From Colocasia esculenta (Eukaryota; Streptophyta; Magnoliopsida; Alismatales; Araceae): DNA of 64,000 bases. The position numbers and the translations under genes are program-made. Below are positions 32,400 to 44,559 of this stretch, in pieces; the first letter of the stretch is position 1; each line of letters begins with the position of its first letter. The notes below the pieces were generated by a model that searched no databases, was not told where the DNA came from, and saw only the letters and a program-made list of their open reading frames with translations. The stretch lies in the NCBI GenBank assembly GCA_014218235.1, contig CM024755.1, positions 39,204,713-39,268,712 on the forward strand, given 5' to 3'.

Positions 32400-35300
32400 T
32401 GTAGTACCCCGGAAAATCTATTAATTAAAAATTTTAGATAAATAGAAATTTTATCTATTAATAAACTCAATTAATTAAAATGGTACGCATCATTATTGCA
32501 TGCGTATAAACACCTATAAAAATTTCGAAAAAATAATAGTCATACTTTAAATAATGTTCTCTAATGACCCATCATGAAATTTGGACGTAGAAAAATCATT
32601 TGGACTTAGTTTAAGAATTTATGCGACTTATTAGCATAATTAAGGAATAAGTCGAAGAATCCATTATTTTATGATCCAAAGTGGATTATAAATTAAAATA
32701 AATATATGAGTAGACTTTAAATAATATGGGATGATAGTCCATTATGATATTTGGACCAATGGACAATCTTGGCCCATAAATAAATTCTTTAATGAAAAGG
32801 ATAAATAAAAACCCATTAAGTAAAGTAAGTACATGGGTTGTACAATTAAGCTCACATGAGTTATTGGGCCAAGAGTAAGAGCCCAAATGATGAAGGTTAG
32901 AAATATTGACATGAATAATATTTAATTGAAATAAAAATATGAAATTACTTGAATAAGTGTGATAAATAGATTTACATAAGGATAAAGGGTGAATAATTGG
33001 AATTAAATCAATACCCATTAAGTCAAATTAGTAATGGGTTTTACTAATGGTCCTAGCATAAAGTTTTGGGCCCAATTATGAAGAGTCCACCATGAGATGA
33101 GAGTTAAATAAGTGAAATTCATACCTAAAATATTAATAAATAGAAAAGGGTTAAGATAATGAGTATTTTAACTCTTAATTATCTTTAAAAAAGTCCTAAC
33201 CCTAGTCTAACCCAATAGGACTCTATTCTAATCTAAAATTGGGATTTAGATGAGAGACAATTGGGTTGAATATAAGAGACCCAAATTAAATAGGAAAATT
33301 CGTAACTATATTATCTCTTAATTAAAAAGGGGTCATTAAAGCACTAATATGACTCATATATATCTTAATAAGAATCATAATCCTATCATAAACCATTACC
33401 CACGAAATTAGACCTCGCTCTTACCCAATTAGATAGATATAGCAAGAAAAATATGTGATAATTATGGAAATTAGTAATTAAATGAGGAGGAAAGAGTTTT
33501 AGGTGATTTAGAACTCTACAAGCCATCAAAACACCCCCCATTTGACCCTAGCACCCCACAATTTCGTGCTAAGACTTTTGGAGAGGAAGAGGAGAAGATT
33601 TGGACCAAGGAGCAAGGAAGGAGAAGGCTTGGAGCAAGAAGGGTTTTCATAATTTCGTCATCCAAACTAGGGCTTTCTTACTCCACGAAAAAGGTAGACA
33701 ATCTCTCAAGCTAAAATCGTGAAATAATTACCCTAGGTAGCCTTCATGTACCTCTTCAAAAGTCCTATGGTTTCGTGGTATTTCGTTCACCCATTTGGGC
33801 GAATTTAATTCATGAATTCTTGCTGTTACCATGAACTGAGATCTTGTGTTTTCTATAATCCCCAATGTGTCCTTGCTCTCATGCCTTGATCAAATTCTCA
33901 GATATACTACATCTTATTATCTTTCAAACGCCCCTGGTCTTGCTTGTTTTCGATCTTCCATGAGGGAGAATTAAATCTTTGAATATCTATCAGACCTGTG
34001 CACTTGACCCTCCTTGTTTCCTTTTTAACCTCGTGCAAACTTGACATCATTCCATGATAAAATTATCATAAATAATAGTACATGTTATCTTTCAAACGCC
34101 GCTAGTTTCATAATTTTTCATCATATATACATCTCTAATTAATTCATTGAACCCTAACTGCGTCTGTTTAGGTCACCGAAAAGTAACCTGATCAACGCAT
34201 ATATAAACCTTGTCTATTTTCAAATTAATCGTGAATGTTGATAGATATACATGTCTACTTTCGTTTAAAACTAGTTTCGTGCTTTTTGGATCACCGTGCG
34301 ATTTTATACTGATTTTAGAATGACCCTGTGTCAAGAGGGGTCCACCCAGAGAAAAATAGAAAAAAGCCGGACATCCCTGTTATCGCGGCGGCGCGACCCG
34401 TCGCGATACGGGAAGGTCGCGGCCGGCTAAGGCGACGCGTTCATAACGCGGCTGACTGTACCGCCGCATTCTCAACCCCGAACCGGGCCAGACCAAGCCA
34501 GTTCGCCCGTCGCACCATGCCGCCCCGTCGCGACCTGGACCGCGACGGGAACTCCCGCCGCGTTAGCAGTTTGACGCGCCCATGCGCCCCATCGCGACGT
34601 GATCGCGACGGGCACCCCCGTCGCGTTCTTGAAATTTCGGCCAGAACCTTTAATTGCTCTTATATCCCTGCTTTAAATGCCATCTAATCCTTATACAAGT
34701 TAAACCATGTACTGTTAAGCTTAAAAATGATCTGCATATTTTTATTGGATAATATTTAAATGACTCTTATTAATTTAAAAGCCGTGAGCACGACTTATTC
34801 TATTCTCATGATTTCTTTACACTTGCACACTAAACATTGTTTATTGCCATTTGACCCTATTAAATTACTCAATAATGTATCTGGTAATTAAGTGAAATTA
34901 ATTACCTAATTTCCCCATTATTTAAATGACACATGTCTTCGTTTTACTCCCGTGATTTGTACACCGTTATCGCGTCCCTCTACCTTCGAGCACTCGAGGC
35001 AAGACGGACAACGTTTCGTTACACACTTTCTCTTGACTTGGACCACCTCTCCACCGGGAATACTCTCGACTGGACCAGGGACTCCTTGTCAAGGCCTCCG
35101 TAAGTCTTCTTGGCTTTGGCGCACGTCCTTAGCCGACGAGCTGGTTGTACCTTTAAATCCCGTTACACTCTTAGGGATTAGTACGATCCAAATAGCCTTA
35201 GTGAGATCTCTCTTATCTTGTGATCACGCCGGACCATCTGGCTCATGTACGCGGCACGGCTAATGGGCGGATGTGACTTCTACCTGACTGTCGGTACCCG

Positions 35301-36537
35301 ACCTGGTACTATGCAACCGTTACTATCGTGGTTTATCATTGTTTTACAATTATACCCCTATCTCATCTACTATCCTTGTACTCTCATCTGTTCATGTTCA
35401 CTCTACTATCTCGTCTATTCATCTAGTACTCTCTTGAAACTCTTGAGCTGTTGTGGCTCCCATTGCTTGTACTATACATGACTGTCTAGAGCCATAATAT
35501 GGGTCTGGTGACCTACTAACTTTAATGCTAAGTGTGTAGGGCACGGAGAGTGTCCGAGGGGCTCCAATCTAGTCCTGGGGGCAGAGAGCCACTCGAAAAT
35601 ACCTGCAGGGGCTATTGACGGTGTTATGCATTGCACCGGTTCTGACTATCTCGACATTGGCTAGACATCTAATTGGTTTACTATTAGTCTGAGGAGTTCA
35701 GACATATTGTGCTAGTTCTTTGCTATTAGTGTGCTAGCACTGACTGATTAACATTAGTCTGAGGAGTTCAGACGAAATGTACTATCGTTAAACGGCTACT
35801 GTCCCAAAGTGACCATTGTCGTACTCGACTAGTGCACCATTGTGCAACCATACACGTTATCTCATTACATGCTATCTCTTTACAAGCTATCTCGTTACAC
35901 ACCACCTTGATACAAGCCATCCTCTTTCATGTCATTTTGATACACGCTATCTTCTTATACACTATCTTGTTACGCGCTATCTCGTTATGTTGCCATCCTA
36001 ATTTTGCAATACTCTTGAGAAATGTATTATCATTCACTTGTTATCTTGTACTATTACTCTCTCAACTATACATGATCGTTCTCTCTAGTTAACCTGCGTT
36101 ACAAGACATTAATCACTTAAAGCACGCTTGTTTACACGAGATATTAAGTCCTACTGAGCGTTATCGCTCACCCTTCGTTATTTGTTATTGTGTTTTCAGG
36201 TAAGTCAAGGGATGACCTTACACACAACAAAGGGATTGGACTGGAGTGATGAGCGTCCTGAAGTCATAGCGATGGAATGTCCTTAGTACCTTAGAGTTAG
36301 TTAGATATTTGCTTTAGATTTCTTTTCCAATGTAATAAAGTCATTGAGCCCTATGTTTTGGCTCTGAATTAGTGGTTGTAATAGTTTAGATGAATTATCA
36401 ATAAAATGATGAGTTTTATTGCAATTATTGTTCATTAGTTGCTCTGATATTTGCGAATGTATGCATAATTTTCATTACCATACTCGTTGTTCATGCCTCC
36501 CCGATTTATTCCGCTGCTAAATTGGCGGGGCATGACA
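32400..36537 (+). repeat. 5' LTR of the Del-like element
   Basis: AT-rich start, a GC-rich island at 34370-34640, then mixed sequence with TTTCAGGTAAGTC near the end and GGGGCATGACA at the terminus. ORFs inside (for example near 34328, 34952 and 35832) recur in the other LTR but have no recognisable domains and are not supported as genes. Confidence 0.93.
34370..34640. repeat. GC-rich island with TCGCGA palindromes
   Basis: Dense in GTCGCGA, TCGCGAC and GCGGCG within otherwise AT-rich LTR. The units pair CGCGAC with GTCGCG across short spacers, the same theme as the Tat-like LTR. The 3' LTR copy at 39795-40025 lacks about 29 bp of it. Confidence 0.75.
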
Positions 36538-36539
36538 GT

Positions 36540-36556
36540 TGGTATCAGAGCCTAGG
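36540..36556 (+). promoter_or_regulatory. primer binding site of the Del-like element
   Basis: TGGTATCAGAGCCTAGG, two bases after the LTR end, matching initiator methionine tRNA as in Del/Tekay elements. Confidence 0.92.
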
Positions 36557-36774
36557 ATGTCCTTATCAGGATATTTACGTCTAGGATATTCTAGGTGAGC
36601 TGCCCTGACATGTGTCTAAGTCAACTACCATACCTATGTGAGAATTGGGTAGAACCATGGTTAAGATTTGTATACGTTTATCTATATATATATGTATCAA
36701 CTTGGTAATACTTTAGCACCCAAAGTCTAAAAAGAAATAACTAAAGTGTTATTGCTCGCAAGAGATTAGTGGAG

Positions 36775-37656
36775 ATGGCTGGTGAGCATGGACAATTGTG
36801 GGACTTGCAAAGCACCGTACAAGGGTTAACTCAAGCCCTTAACAACATGATTCAAGCAGGAGCAAGGAATGGGGTAGGAGATTTATACAGAAATTTCCAA
36901 CGAATGAATCCTCCTAGGTTTAATGGAACTCCGGATCCCGATGAAGCTAAAAATTGGGTGAAGGCGATGGAACGAATCTTTAGAGTTATGCAATGTTCAG
37001 AACAAGAGAAAGTCCTTCTGGCAACCTTCCAATTGGGCCGCGATGCTAGAGCTTGGTGGGAGGCTGCCAGTCGACAACTACCCGACATCAACATAGAGTG
37101 GGATAAATTTTTAGAACTCTTCAACACCAAATATTTTTCCGAAAGGATTCGTGAGAAGAAGGCAAAAGAATTTGCAGAGTTAAAACAACGAATGATGTCT
37201 GTAGCAGAATATGAAGCACAATTTGAAAGACTAGCACAATATGCACCACATTTGGTGAGTACGGAAAAGATGAAGGCAAAGAGATTCTTAGAAGGATTGT
37301 GACCTGTGTTCTGGGAAAAGTTGGCTCCGCTAGACCTTGTAGTATATTCGGACATGGTATCGAGAGCTCAAATAGTGGAGGACACCATGGGACTTCTTGA
37401 AAAGATGCATAAGAAGAAAGCGTTGAAAAGGGAACGTGATATCCATTCCAATGATAATAAAAGAAGAAATATAGTAGATAGCAAGAGAATGAAAGGGGAA
37501 GCAAAGAGGAAAGAATTCTGTAAATTTTGTAAAAAACCAAGGCATCAGATTGAAAACTGTTGGAAGAAATTGGGCAGATGTTTGCATTGTGGAAGTCGAC
37601 AACATCGAGTCATCGATTGCCCGACAAAGGAGAACCAAACTCCACACCAAAGATAA
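36775..37656 (+). pseudogene. gag of the Del-like element (one in-frame stop)
   Basis: The ATG opens a 177-codon frame with the retrotransposon gag core: Pro-x-Phe-Asn-Gly-x-Pro-Asp-Pro near residue 45, Trp-Val-x3-Glu, Ala-Trp-Trp, and Met-Ser-Val-x-Glu-Tyr-x3-Phe. A TGA at 37300-37302 stands where the family usually has Arg. The frame continues to 37656 with two zinc knuckles (C-x2-C-x4-H-x4-C) at about 37519-37560 and 37585-37626. A natural-looking stop follows, then non-coding sequence and the polypurine tract. No pol is present. Confidence 0.9.
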
Positions 37657-37810
37657 AGGTAGACAAGGTACCATCACTAAACCCATAGTTTGAAGTTCAT
37701 ATTATTTTCTCGACAGTAAAACCCTAATTAGGGGAGATGATGGAATGAGATATTCAGAATAGAATTGGTAGTCGTATAATATCATATGATTTGGGGACCA
37801 AATTCTATTT

Positions 37811-37823
37811 AAGTGGGGGAGGA
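37811..37823 (+). promoter_or_regulatory. polypurine tract of the Del-like element
   Basis: AAGTGGGGGAGGA directly before the 3' LTR. Confidence 0.88.
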
Positions 37824-40800
37824 TGTAGTACCCCGGAAAATCTATTAATTAAAAATTTTAGATAAATAGAAATTTTATCTAATAATAAACTCAATTAATT
37901 AAAATGGTACGCATCATTATTGCATGCGTATAAACCCCTATAAAAATTTCGTAAAAATAATAGCCATACTTTAAATAATGTTCTCTAATGACCCATCATG
38001 AAATTTGGACGTAGAAAAATCATTTGGACTTAGTTTAAGAATTTATGCGACTTAATAGCATAATTAAGGAATAAGTCGAAGAATCCATTATTTTATGATC
38101 CAAAGTGGATTATAAATTAAAATAAATATATGAGTAGACTTTAAATAATATGAGATGATAACCCATTATGATATTTGGACCAATGGACAATCTTGGCCCA
38201 TAAATAAATTCTTTAATGAAAAGGATAAATAAAAACTCATTAAGTATAGTAAGTACATGGGTTGTACAATTAAGCTCACATGAGTTATTGGGCCAAGAGT
38301 AAGAGCCCAAATGATGAAGGTTAGAAATATTGGCATGAATAATATTTAATTGAAATAAAAATATGAAATTACTTGAATAAGTGTGATAAATAGATTTACA
38401 TAAGGATAAAGGGTGAATAATTGGAATTAAATCAATACCCATTAAGTCAAATTAGTAATGGGTTTTACTATTGGTCCTAGCATAAAGTTTTGGGCCCAAT
38501 TATGAAGAGTCCACCATGAGATGAGAGTTAAATAAGTGAAATTCGTACCTAAAATATTAATAAATAGAAAAGGGTTAAGATAATGAGTATTTTAACTCTT
38601 AATCATCTTAAAAAGAGTCATAACCCTAGTCTAACCCAATAGGACTCTATTCTAATCTAAAATTGGGATTTAGATGAGAGACAATTGAGTTAAATATAAG
38701 AGACCCAAATTAAATAGGAAAATTCGTAACTATATTATCTCTTAATTAAAAAGGGGTCATTAAAGCACTAATATGACTCATATATATCTTAATAAGAGTC
38801 CTAATCCTATCATAAACCATTACCCACGAAATTAGACCTCTCCCTTACCCAATTAGATAGATATAGCAAGAAAAATATGTGATAATTATGAAAATTAGTA
38901 ATTAAATGAGGAGGAAAGAGTTTTAGGTGATTTAGAACTCTAAAAGCCATCAAAACACCCCCCATTTGACCCTAGCACCCCACAATTTCGTGCTAAGACT
39001 TTTGGAGAGGAAGAGGAGAAGATTTGGACCAAGGAGCAAGGAAGGAGAAGGCTTGGAGCAAGAAGGATTTTCATAATTTCGTCATCCAAACTAGGGCTTT
39101 CTTACTCCACAAAAAAGGTAGGCAATCTCTCAAGCTAAAATTATGAAATAATTACCCTAGGTAGCCTTCATGTACCTCTTCAAAAGCCCTATGGTTTTGT
39201 GGAATTTCGTTCACCCATTTGGGTGAATTTAATTCATGAATTCTTGTTGTTACCATGAACTGAGATCTTGTGTTTTCTATAATCCCCAACATGTACTTGC
39301 TCTCATGCCTTGATAAAATTCTCAGATATACTACATCTTATTATCTTTCAAACGTCTCTAGTCTTGCTTGTTTTCAATCCTCCATGAGGGAGAATTAAAT
39401 CTTTGAATATCTATCAGACCTGTGCACTCGACCCTCCTTGTTTCCTTTTTAACCTCGTGCAAACTTGATATCATTCCATGATAAAATTATCATAAATAAT
39501 AGTACATGTTAGCTTTCAAACGCCGCTGGTTTCATAATTTTTCATCATATATACATCTCTAATTAATTCATTGAACTCTAACTGCACTTGTTTAGGTCAC
39601 TGAAAAGTAATCTGATCAATTCATATCTAAACCTTGTCTATTTTCAAATTAATCGTGCATGTCGATAGATATACATATCTACTTTCGTTTAAAACTAGTT
39701 TCATACTTTTTGGATCACCGTGCGATTTTATACTGATTTTAGAATGACCCTGTGTCAAGAGGGGTCCACCCAAAGAAAAACAGAAAAAAGACGGACATCC
39801 CTGTTATCGCGGCGGCGCGACCCGTCGCGATACGGGGAGGTCGCGGCCGGCTAAGGAGACGCGTTCATAATGCGGCTGCCTGTACCGCCGCGTTCTCAAC
39901 CCCGAACCGGGCCAGACCAGGCCTGTTCGCCCGTCGCGCCAGGCCGCCCCGTCGCGACTTGGACCGCGACGGGAACTCCCGCCACGTTAGCAGTTTGACG
40001 CGCCCATGCGCCCCGTCGCGTTCTTGAAATTTCGGCCAGAACCTTTAATTGCTCTTATATCCCTACTTTAAATGCCATCTAATCCTTGTACAAGTTAAAC
40101 CATGTACTGTTAAGCTTAATAAATGATCTGAATATTTTTATTGGATAATATTTAAATGACTCTTATTAATTTAAAAGCCGTGAGCACGACTTATTCTATT
40201 CTCATGATTTCTTTACACTTGCACACTAAACATTGTTTATTGCCATTTGACCATATTAAATTACTCAATAATGTATCTGGTAATTAAGTGAAATTAATTG
40301 CCTAATTTCCCTATTATTTAAATGACACATGTCTTCGTTTTACTCGCATGATTTGTACACCGTTATCGCGTCCCTCTGCCTTCGAGCACTCGAGGCAAGA
40401 TGGACAACATTTCGTTACACACTTTCTCTTGACTTGGACCACCTCTCCACTGGGAATACTCTCGACTGGACCAGGGACTCCTTGTCAAGGCCTCCGTAAG
40501 TCTTCTTGGCTTTGGCGCACGTCCTTAGCCGACGAGCTGGTTGTACCTTTAAATCCCGTTACACTCTTAGGGATCAGTACGATCCAAACAGCCTTAGTGA
40601 GATCTCTCTTATCTTGTGATCACGCCGGGCCATCTGGCTCGTGTACGCGGCACGGCTAATGGGCGGATGTGACTTCTACCTGACTGCCGGTACTCGACCT
40701 GGTACTATGCAACCGTTACTATCGTGGTTTATCGTTATTTTACGATTATACCCCTATCTCATCTACTATTCTTGTACTCTCATCTGTTCACGTTCACTCT

Positions 40801-41934
40801 ACTATCTCGTCTATTCATCTAGTACTCTCTTGAAACTCTTGAGCTGTTGTGGCTCCCATTGCTTGTACTATACATGACTGTCTAGCGCTATAATATGGGT
40901 CTGGTGACCTACTAACTTTAATGCTAAGTGTGCAGGGCACGGAGAGTGTCCGAGGGGCTCCAATCTAGTCCTGGGGGCAGAGAGCCACCCGAAAATACCT
41001 GCAGGGGCTATTGACGGTGTTATGCATTGCACCGGTTCTGACTATCTCGACATTGACTAGACATCTAATTGGTTTACTATTAGTCTGAGGAGTTCAGACA
41101 TATTGTGCTAGTTCTTTGCTATTAGTGTGCTAGCACTGACTGATTAACATTAGTCTGAGGAGTTCAGACGAAATGTACTATCGTTAAACGGCTACTGTCC
41201 CAAAGTGACTATTGTCATACTCGACTAGTGCACCGTTGTGCAACCATACACGTTATCTCATTACATGCTATCTCTTTACAAGATATCTCGTTACACACCA
41301 CCTTGATACAAGCCATCCTCTTTCATGTCATTTTGATACACGCTATCTTCTTATACACTATCTTGTTACGCGCTATCTCGTTATGTTGCCATCCTAATTT
41401 TGCAATACTCTTGAGAAATGTATTATCATTCACTTGTTATCTTGTACTATTACTCTCTCAACTATACATGATCGTTCTCTCTAGTTAACCTGCGTTACAA
41501 GACATTAATCACTTAAAGCACGCTTGTTTACACGAGATATTAAGTCCTACTGAGCGTTATCGCTCACCCTTCGTTATTTGTTATTGTGTTTTCAGGTAAG
41601 TCAAGGGATGACCTTACACACAACAAAGGGATTGGACTGGAGTGATGAGCGTCCTGAAGTCATAGCGATGGAATGTCCTTAGTACCTTAGAGTTTAGTTA
41701 GATATTTGCTTTAGATTTCTTTTCCAATGTAATAAAGTCATTGAGCCCTATGTTTTGGCTCTGAATTAGTGGTTGTAATAGTTTAGATGAATTATCAATA
41801 AAATGATGAGTTTTATTGCAATTATTGTTCATTAGTTGCTCTGATATTTGCGAATGTATGCATAATTTTCATTACCATACTCGTTGTTCATGCCTCCCCG
41901 ATTTATTCCGCTGCTAAATTGGCGAGGCATGACA
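37824..41934 (+). repeat. 3' LTR of the Del-like element
   Basis: A close copy of 32400-36537 with scattered substitutions, mostly transitions, and a loss of about 29 bp in the GC-rich island between short CCCC repeats near 40012. Ends GGCATGACA. Confidence 0.93.
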
Positions 41935-42470
41935 CCCACCCTCGAGTGGTTTTACTCTCTGGAACCTGCCGACGCCGAAGATTTTAAGGCTGTACAAAGA
42001 AAATTCTTGCAGAGGTACAGGGATCAGTTGGTCCTTCCTTATCTATTACCGATCTGATGGCTGAGAAAATGAAAGCAGATGAGGACTTCTTGCAGTACTC
42101 TAATAGGTGGAGAGCATTGGCTGAGAGATTAAGGGATCCTTTGTCTGAACCTGAGCAAGTTAAGATGATCACTGCGAATGCTACTCCCCAGTTCAGACAT
42201 ATCCTGGCTATGAACAAATTAAATACCATGGAAGAGCTTTATCAGAGAGCCCGGTACATTCAAACCCAACTGAAGGACTCTCCCATTATGGCTATGTTTG
42301 AGCGAAAGGCCAGGACAGTAAAGAACAGCAACGACAATCCCTCAACTGGTGGTCCCACGACTGAAGGGGTTATGCAACATGAGCAGGTGAGTGTCATGGG
42401 CAATCCAAACACCTCCTCCTACCACCCAACCCCGAACCCCAGGTCTCAACAATACCAACCACCGCAATAG
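41935..42470 (+). pseudogene. gag of the Tat-like element, C-terminal part
   Basis: Resumes the capsid core with Thr-Leu-Glu-Trp-Phe-Tyr-Ser-Leu, then, after a frameshift near 42050, an open frame of 137 codons from 42057. This carries the retrotransposon gag helical pattern (Leu-x-Gln-Tyr-x-Asn-Arg-Trp-Arg) and a Lys/Arg-rich segment, and ends at a TAG in a Pro/Gln-rich stretch. It joins logically to the sequence before 32399. Confidence 0.75.
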
Positions 42471-43915
42471 CCAACCTTCAGGCCGAGTAACCCTCTAGTA
42501 TTTAGGGCCCCATTCCAACAACCTCAACAACCTCAACAGCCGCCACCTCAATACCGTCACGCTCCTCCACCTCCTCAACACCGTCCAGCCCCACAACCCC
42601 AGTATCGCCAGCCTCCTCCTCCCCAGTGCCAACAACAACCATCACCTCCCCAACACCCTCCACACTACAACCAAGTCCCTCCACTAGGCACGTATGACCC
42701 CCAGCAGCCCAGACGCCCCCTGGCCCAAGAAGAGCCCAGTACCCTCCACTGCCAGAGACCCTACCTGACATTTTCAATGCTCTTATGGCCGCCAATGCGC
42801 TCACTCTGCCAAGGGAACGACTACAATAGCCTCCCAATGTTAATACCTCGTGCTATTGCACATTTCATACACTGGGGGCCTGTTTCAATTTTAAAGATTA
42901 CATTTATGATTTGAATGACAATGGAGGGATTGATTGGGAGGAGATGAGAAAATACATAGCTGAGATGAAGGCAAGAAGGCCACCTAAGCAAGATGTACTG
43001 CAGCAACAGCAGCAACAACCGCCACATTAGCCCCAAGCACCCCTGAGCAGCCCAATATGGGCATTGTACAGATCCCACTCCCGGAGCACCAGGCTCCAAA
43101 TCAATAAGTGAACACTCTCAGGGCATCTCTCCGCGACGAAAGAACGTCCGGCTGGAAGATGGAAACATCCCTCCCTACTTATACCTCCCAATCCTCCTTT
43201 ACACTCCCACCCTTCATCCGTACACCTACACCCTCTAACCCACTACCATCCTTCCTCTGCATCCCCACAACATCCGCGCAATATCCACCACCATCTAGCC
43301 AATCATCCAAACAATCGCTGATATGCCAACCCTTCGAAACCTCCACACCACCACCCCCTAACCCACAAACTCCCTTTCTACGCAACACCTCCACCATGCC
43401 ACCACAGCCCAACCGCCCACTCATATGCCAACCTCCTATCATCACCACCACTTCACAACCATCATCATCCAACCCACCTCTTCTCTGCACACCACTAACC
43501 ACTCCCATCACTACTTCTGACCTCCGAGCTCCCTTCCTACGTACCCCCATTCCACCACAAAACACGGCAGCTATTCAACTACCGCACCAAATGTTCAACA
43601 ACCAGCATCCCACCTCCCATCCATCTTCCACTCTGCCAGCCGCGACACACGTAGCGGGAGATAATACGAAGGAAACTATGGTGCTCTGGAGTGGGCGAAT
43701 TTTCAACCGCATATTCCCGCAGCAAGACTAGGCACCCCAGCAACCCCAAGAATAAGAAGCCCAGTAAGAAGAGTCCATTCCTGAGACTCAATATGATCTG
43801 CTCAAACATTTAGACAAAACACCGACCAGAATTTCTATCTTAGAATTGATCAAGAGATCGCCGATACATCAAGAAGCTCTTTTGTAGTATTTGCAGAAGG
43901 TTATGGTGAATGAAG
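42471..43915 (+). pseudogene. Pro/Gln-rich gag-protease linker of the Tat-like element
   Basis: A long low-complexity stretch encoding runs of Pro, Gln, Ser, Thr and His, broken by several stops and frameshifts. It includes an open frame of 207 codons at 43108-43731 that is almost all Pro, Ser and Thr. A short conserved-looking segment near 42870-42990 (an Asp-Leu-Asn-Asp-Asn-Gly pattern) interrupts it. At the right end a Leu-Leu-Lys-x-Leu region leads towards protease and is cut by the Cassandra-like element. Minus-strand ORFs over it are composition shadows. Confidence 0.6.
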
Positions 43916-44535
43916 GGGCCCAACAACCATACTAGTTGGTAGACTTCCCAGAAAGGTCACCCATCTTGGGACTACTCCCAACTGAGCACGCTTAACTTCA
44001 GAGTTTTTTTCTTGCTTGAGCTCTAAAAATGACTAGTCCGAGTTGTTAGTAGTCTACTGATTTAGTCTATTTAATATATTCTTATATGGGGTGTTACAAT
44101 CCACCCCTCTTATATAAGCGACGCCCTCGTCGCTGCACACACATATAGCACACAGTCAAACCCCAGGCAGACAAAATTCTAGAGGTAGCCCCCATAGGCC
44201 CAAGAGGTGGCTCCCACTGTGTAGCACTTTGCGCCATTATGGCCTCAAGAGGTGGCTCCCATAGCATAGCACTTTGCCTTGTGTGGCACTTAGTTCCTGC
44301 ACTTCCGGCTGGGCAAGGCTCTGATACCATTTGTGATGACCCAACCAATAAACTGGCCCAACAACCATACTAGTTGGTAGGCTTCCCAAGAAGGTCACCC
44401 ATCTGGGACTACTCCCAACTGAGCACGCTTAACTTTAGAGTTCTTTTGCTGCTCGAACTCTGAAAATGACTAGTCCGAGTTGTTGGTAGTTTGTTGATTT
44501 AGTCCATTGAACATATTCTTATATGGGGTGTTACA
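43916..44535 (-). mobile_element. Cassandra-like TRIM carrying 5S rRNA-related LTRs
   Basis: Two direct copies of about 183 and 204 bp (43916-44098 and 44332-44535) flank 233 bp with no coding capacity. On the minus strand each LTR starts TGTAACACCCCATATAAG. The interior has a polypurine tract (TAAGAGGGGTGG) beside the left copy and TGGTATCAGAGCC beside the right copy, so the element reads on minus. Each LTR contains a 5S rRNA-like block in the sense of the element. These features define Cassandra. The left LTR lacks about 25 bp at its outer end, and I found no clear target duplication. Confidence 0.88.
44366..44440 (-). ncRNA. 5S rRNA-like block in the Cassandra-like LTR
   Basis: The minus strand reads AAAGTTAAGCGTGCTC and AGATGGGTGACCTTC...GGGAAG, matching the internal promoter (A box and C box) region of plant 5S rRNA with some substitutions. 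A second copy is at about 43935-44010. In Cassandra these sequences can recruit RNA polymerase III; activity here is not shown. Confidence 0.8.
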
Positions 44536-44559
44536 CCAGTACATCAGATCAGTGCAGTA

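Larger units (their letters stand above)
32400..41934 (+). mobile_element. Del/Tekay-like gypsy element with gag only, nested in the Tat-like gag
   Basis: LTRs of 4138 and 4111 bp (TGTAGTACCCC...GGCATGACA) enclose only 1286 bp. The flanks CCCGC (32395-32399) and CCCAC (41935-41939) are a target duplication with one mismatch. A primer site and a polypurine tract are in place. The interior holds gag alone, with no protease, RT or integrase, so 87 percent of the element is LTR. It resembles a large retrotransposon derivative that still encodes a nucleocapsid and depends on relatives for pol. Confidence 0.92.

Noticed and set aside
34328..36092. ORFs in the Del-like LTRs (119, 103, 78 and 86 codons; repeated near 39752-41488)
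   Set aside because: Composition-driven frames in a long LTR, diverging without regard to codon position; no domain seen.
42502..43565. Gly/Val-rich minus-strand ORFs of 111 and 128 codons
   Set aside because: Antisense shadows of the Pro/Gln/Ser/Thr-rich gag-protease linker.
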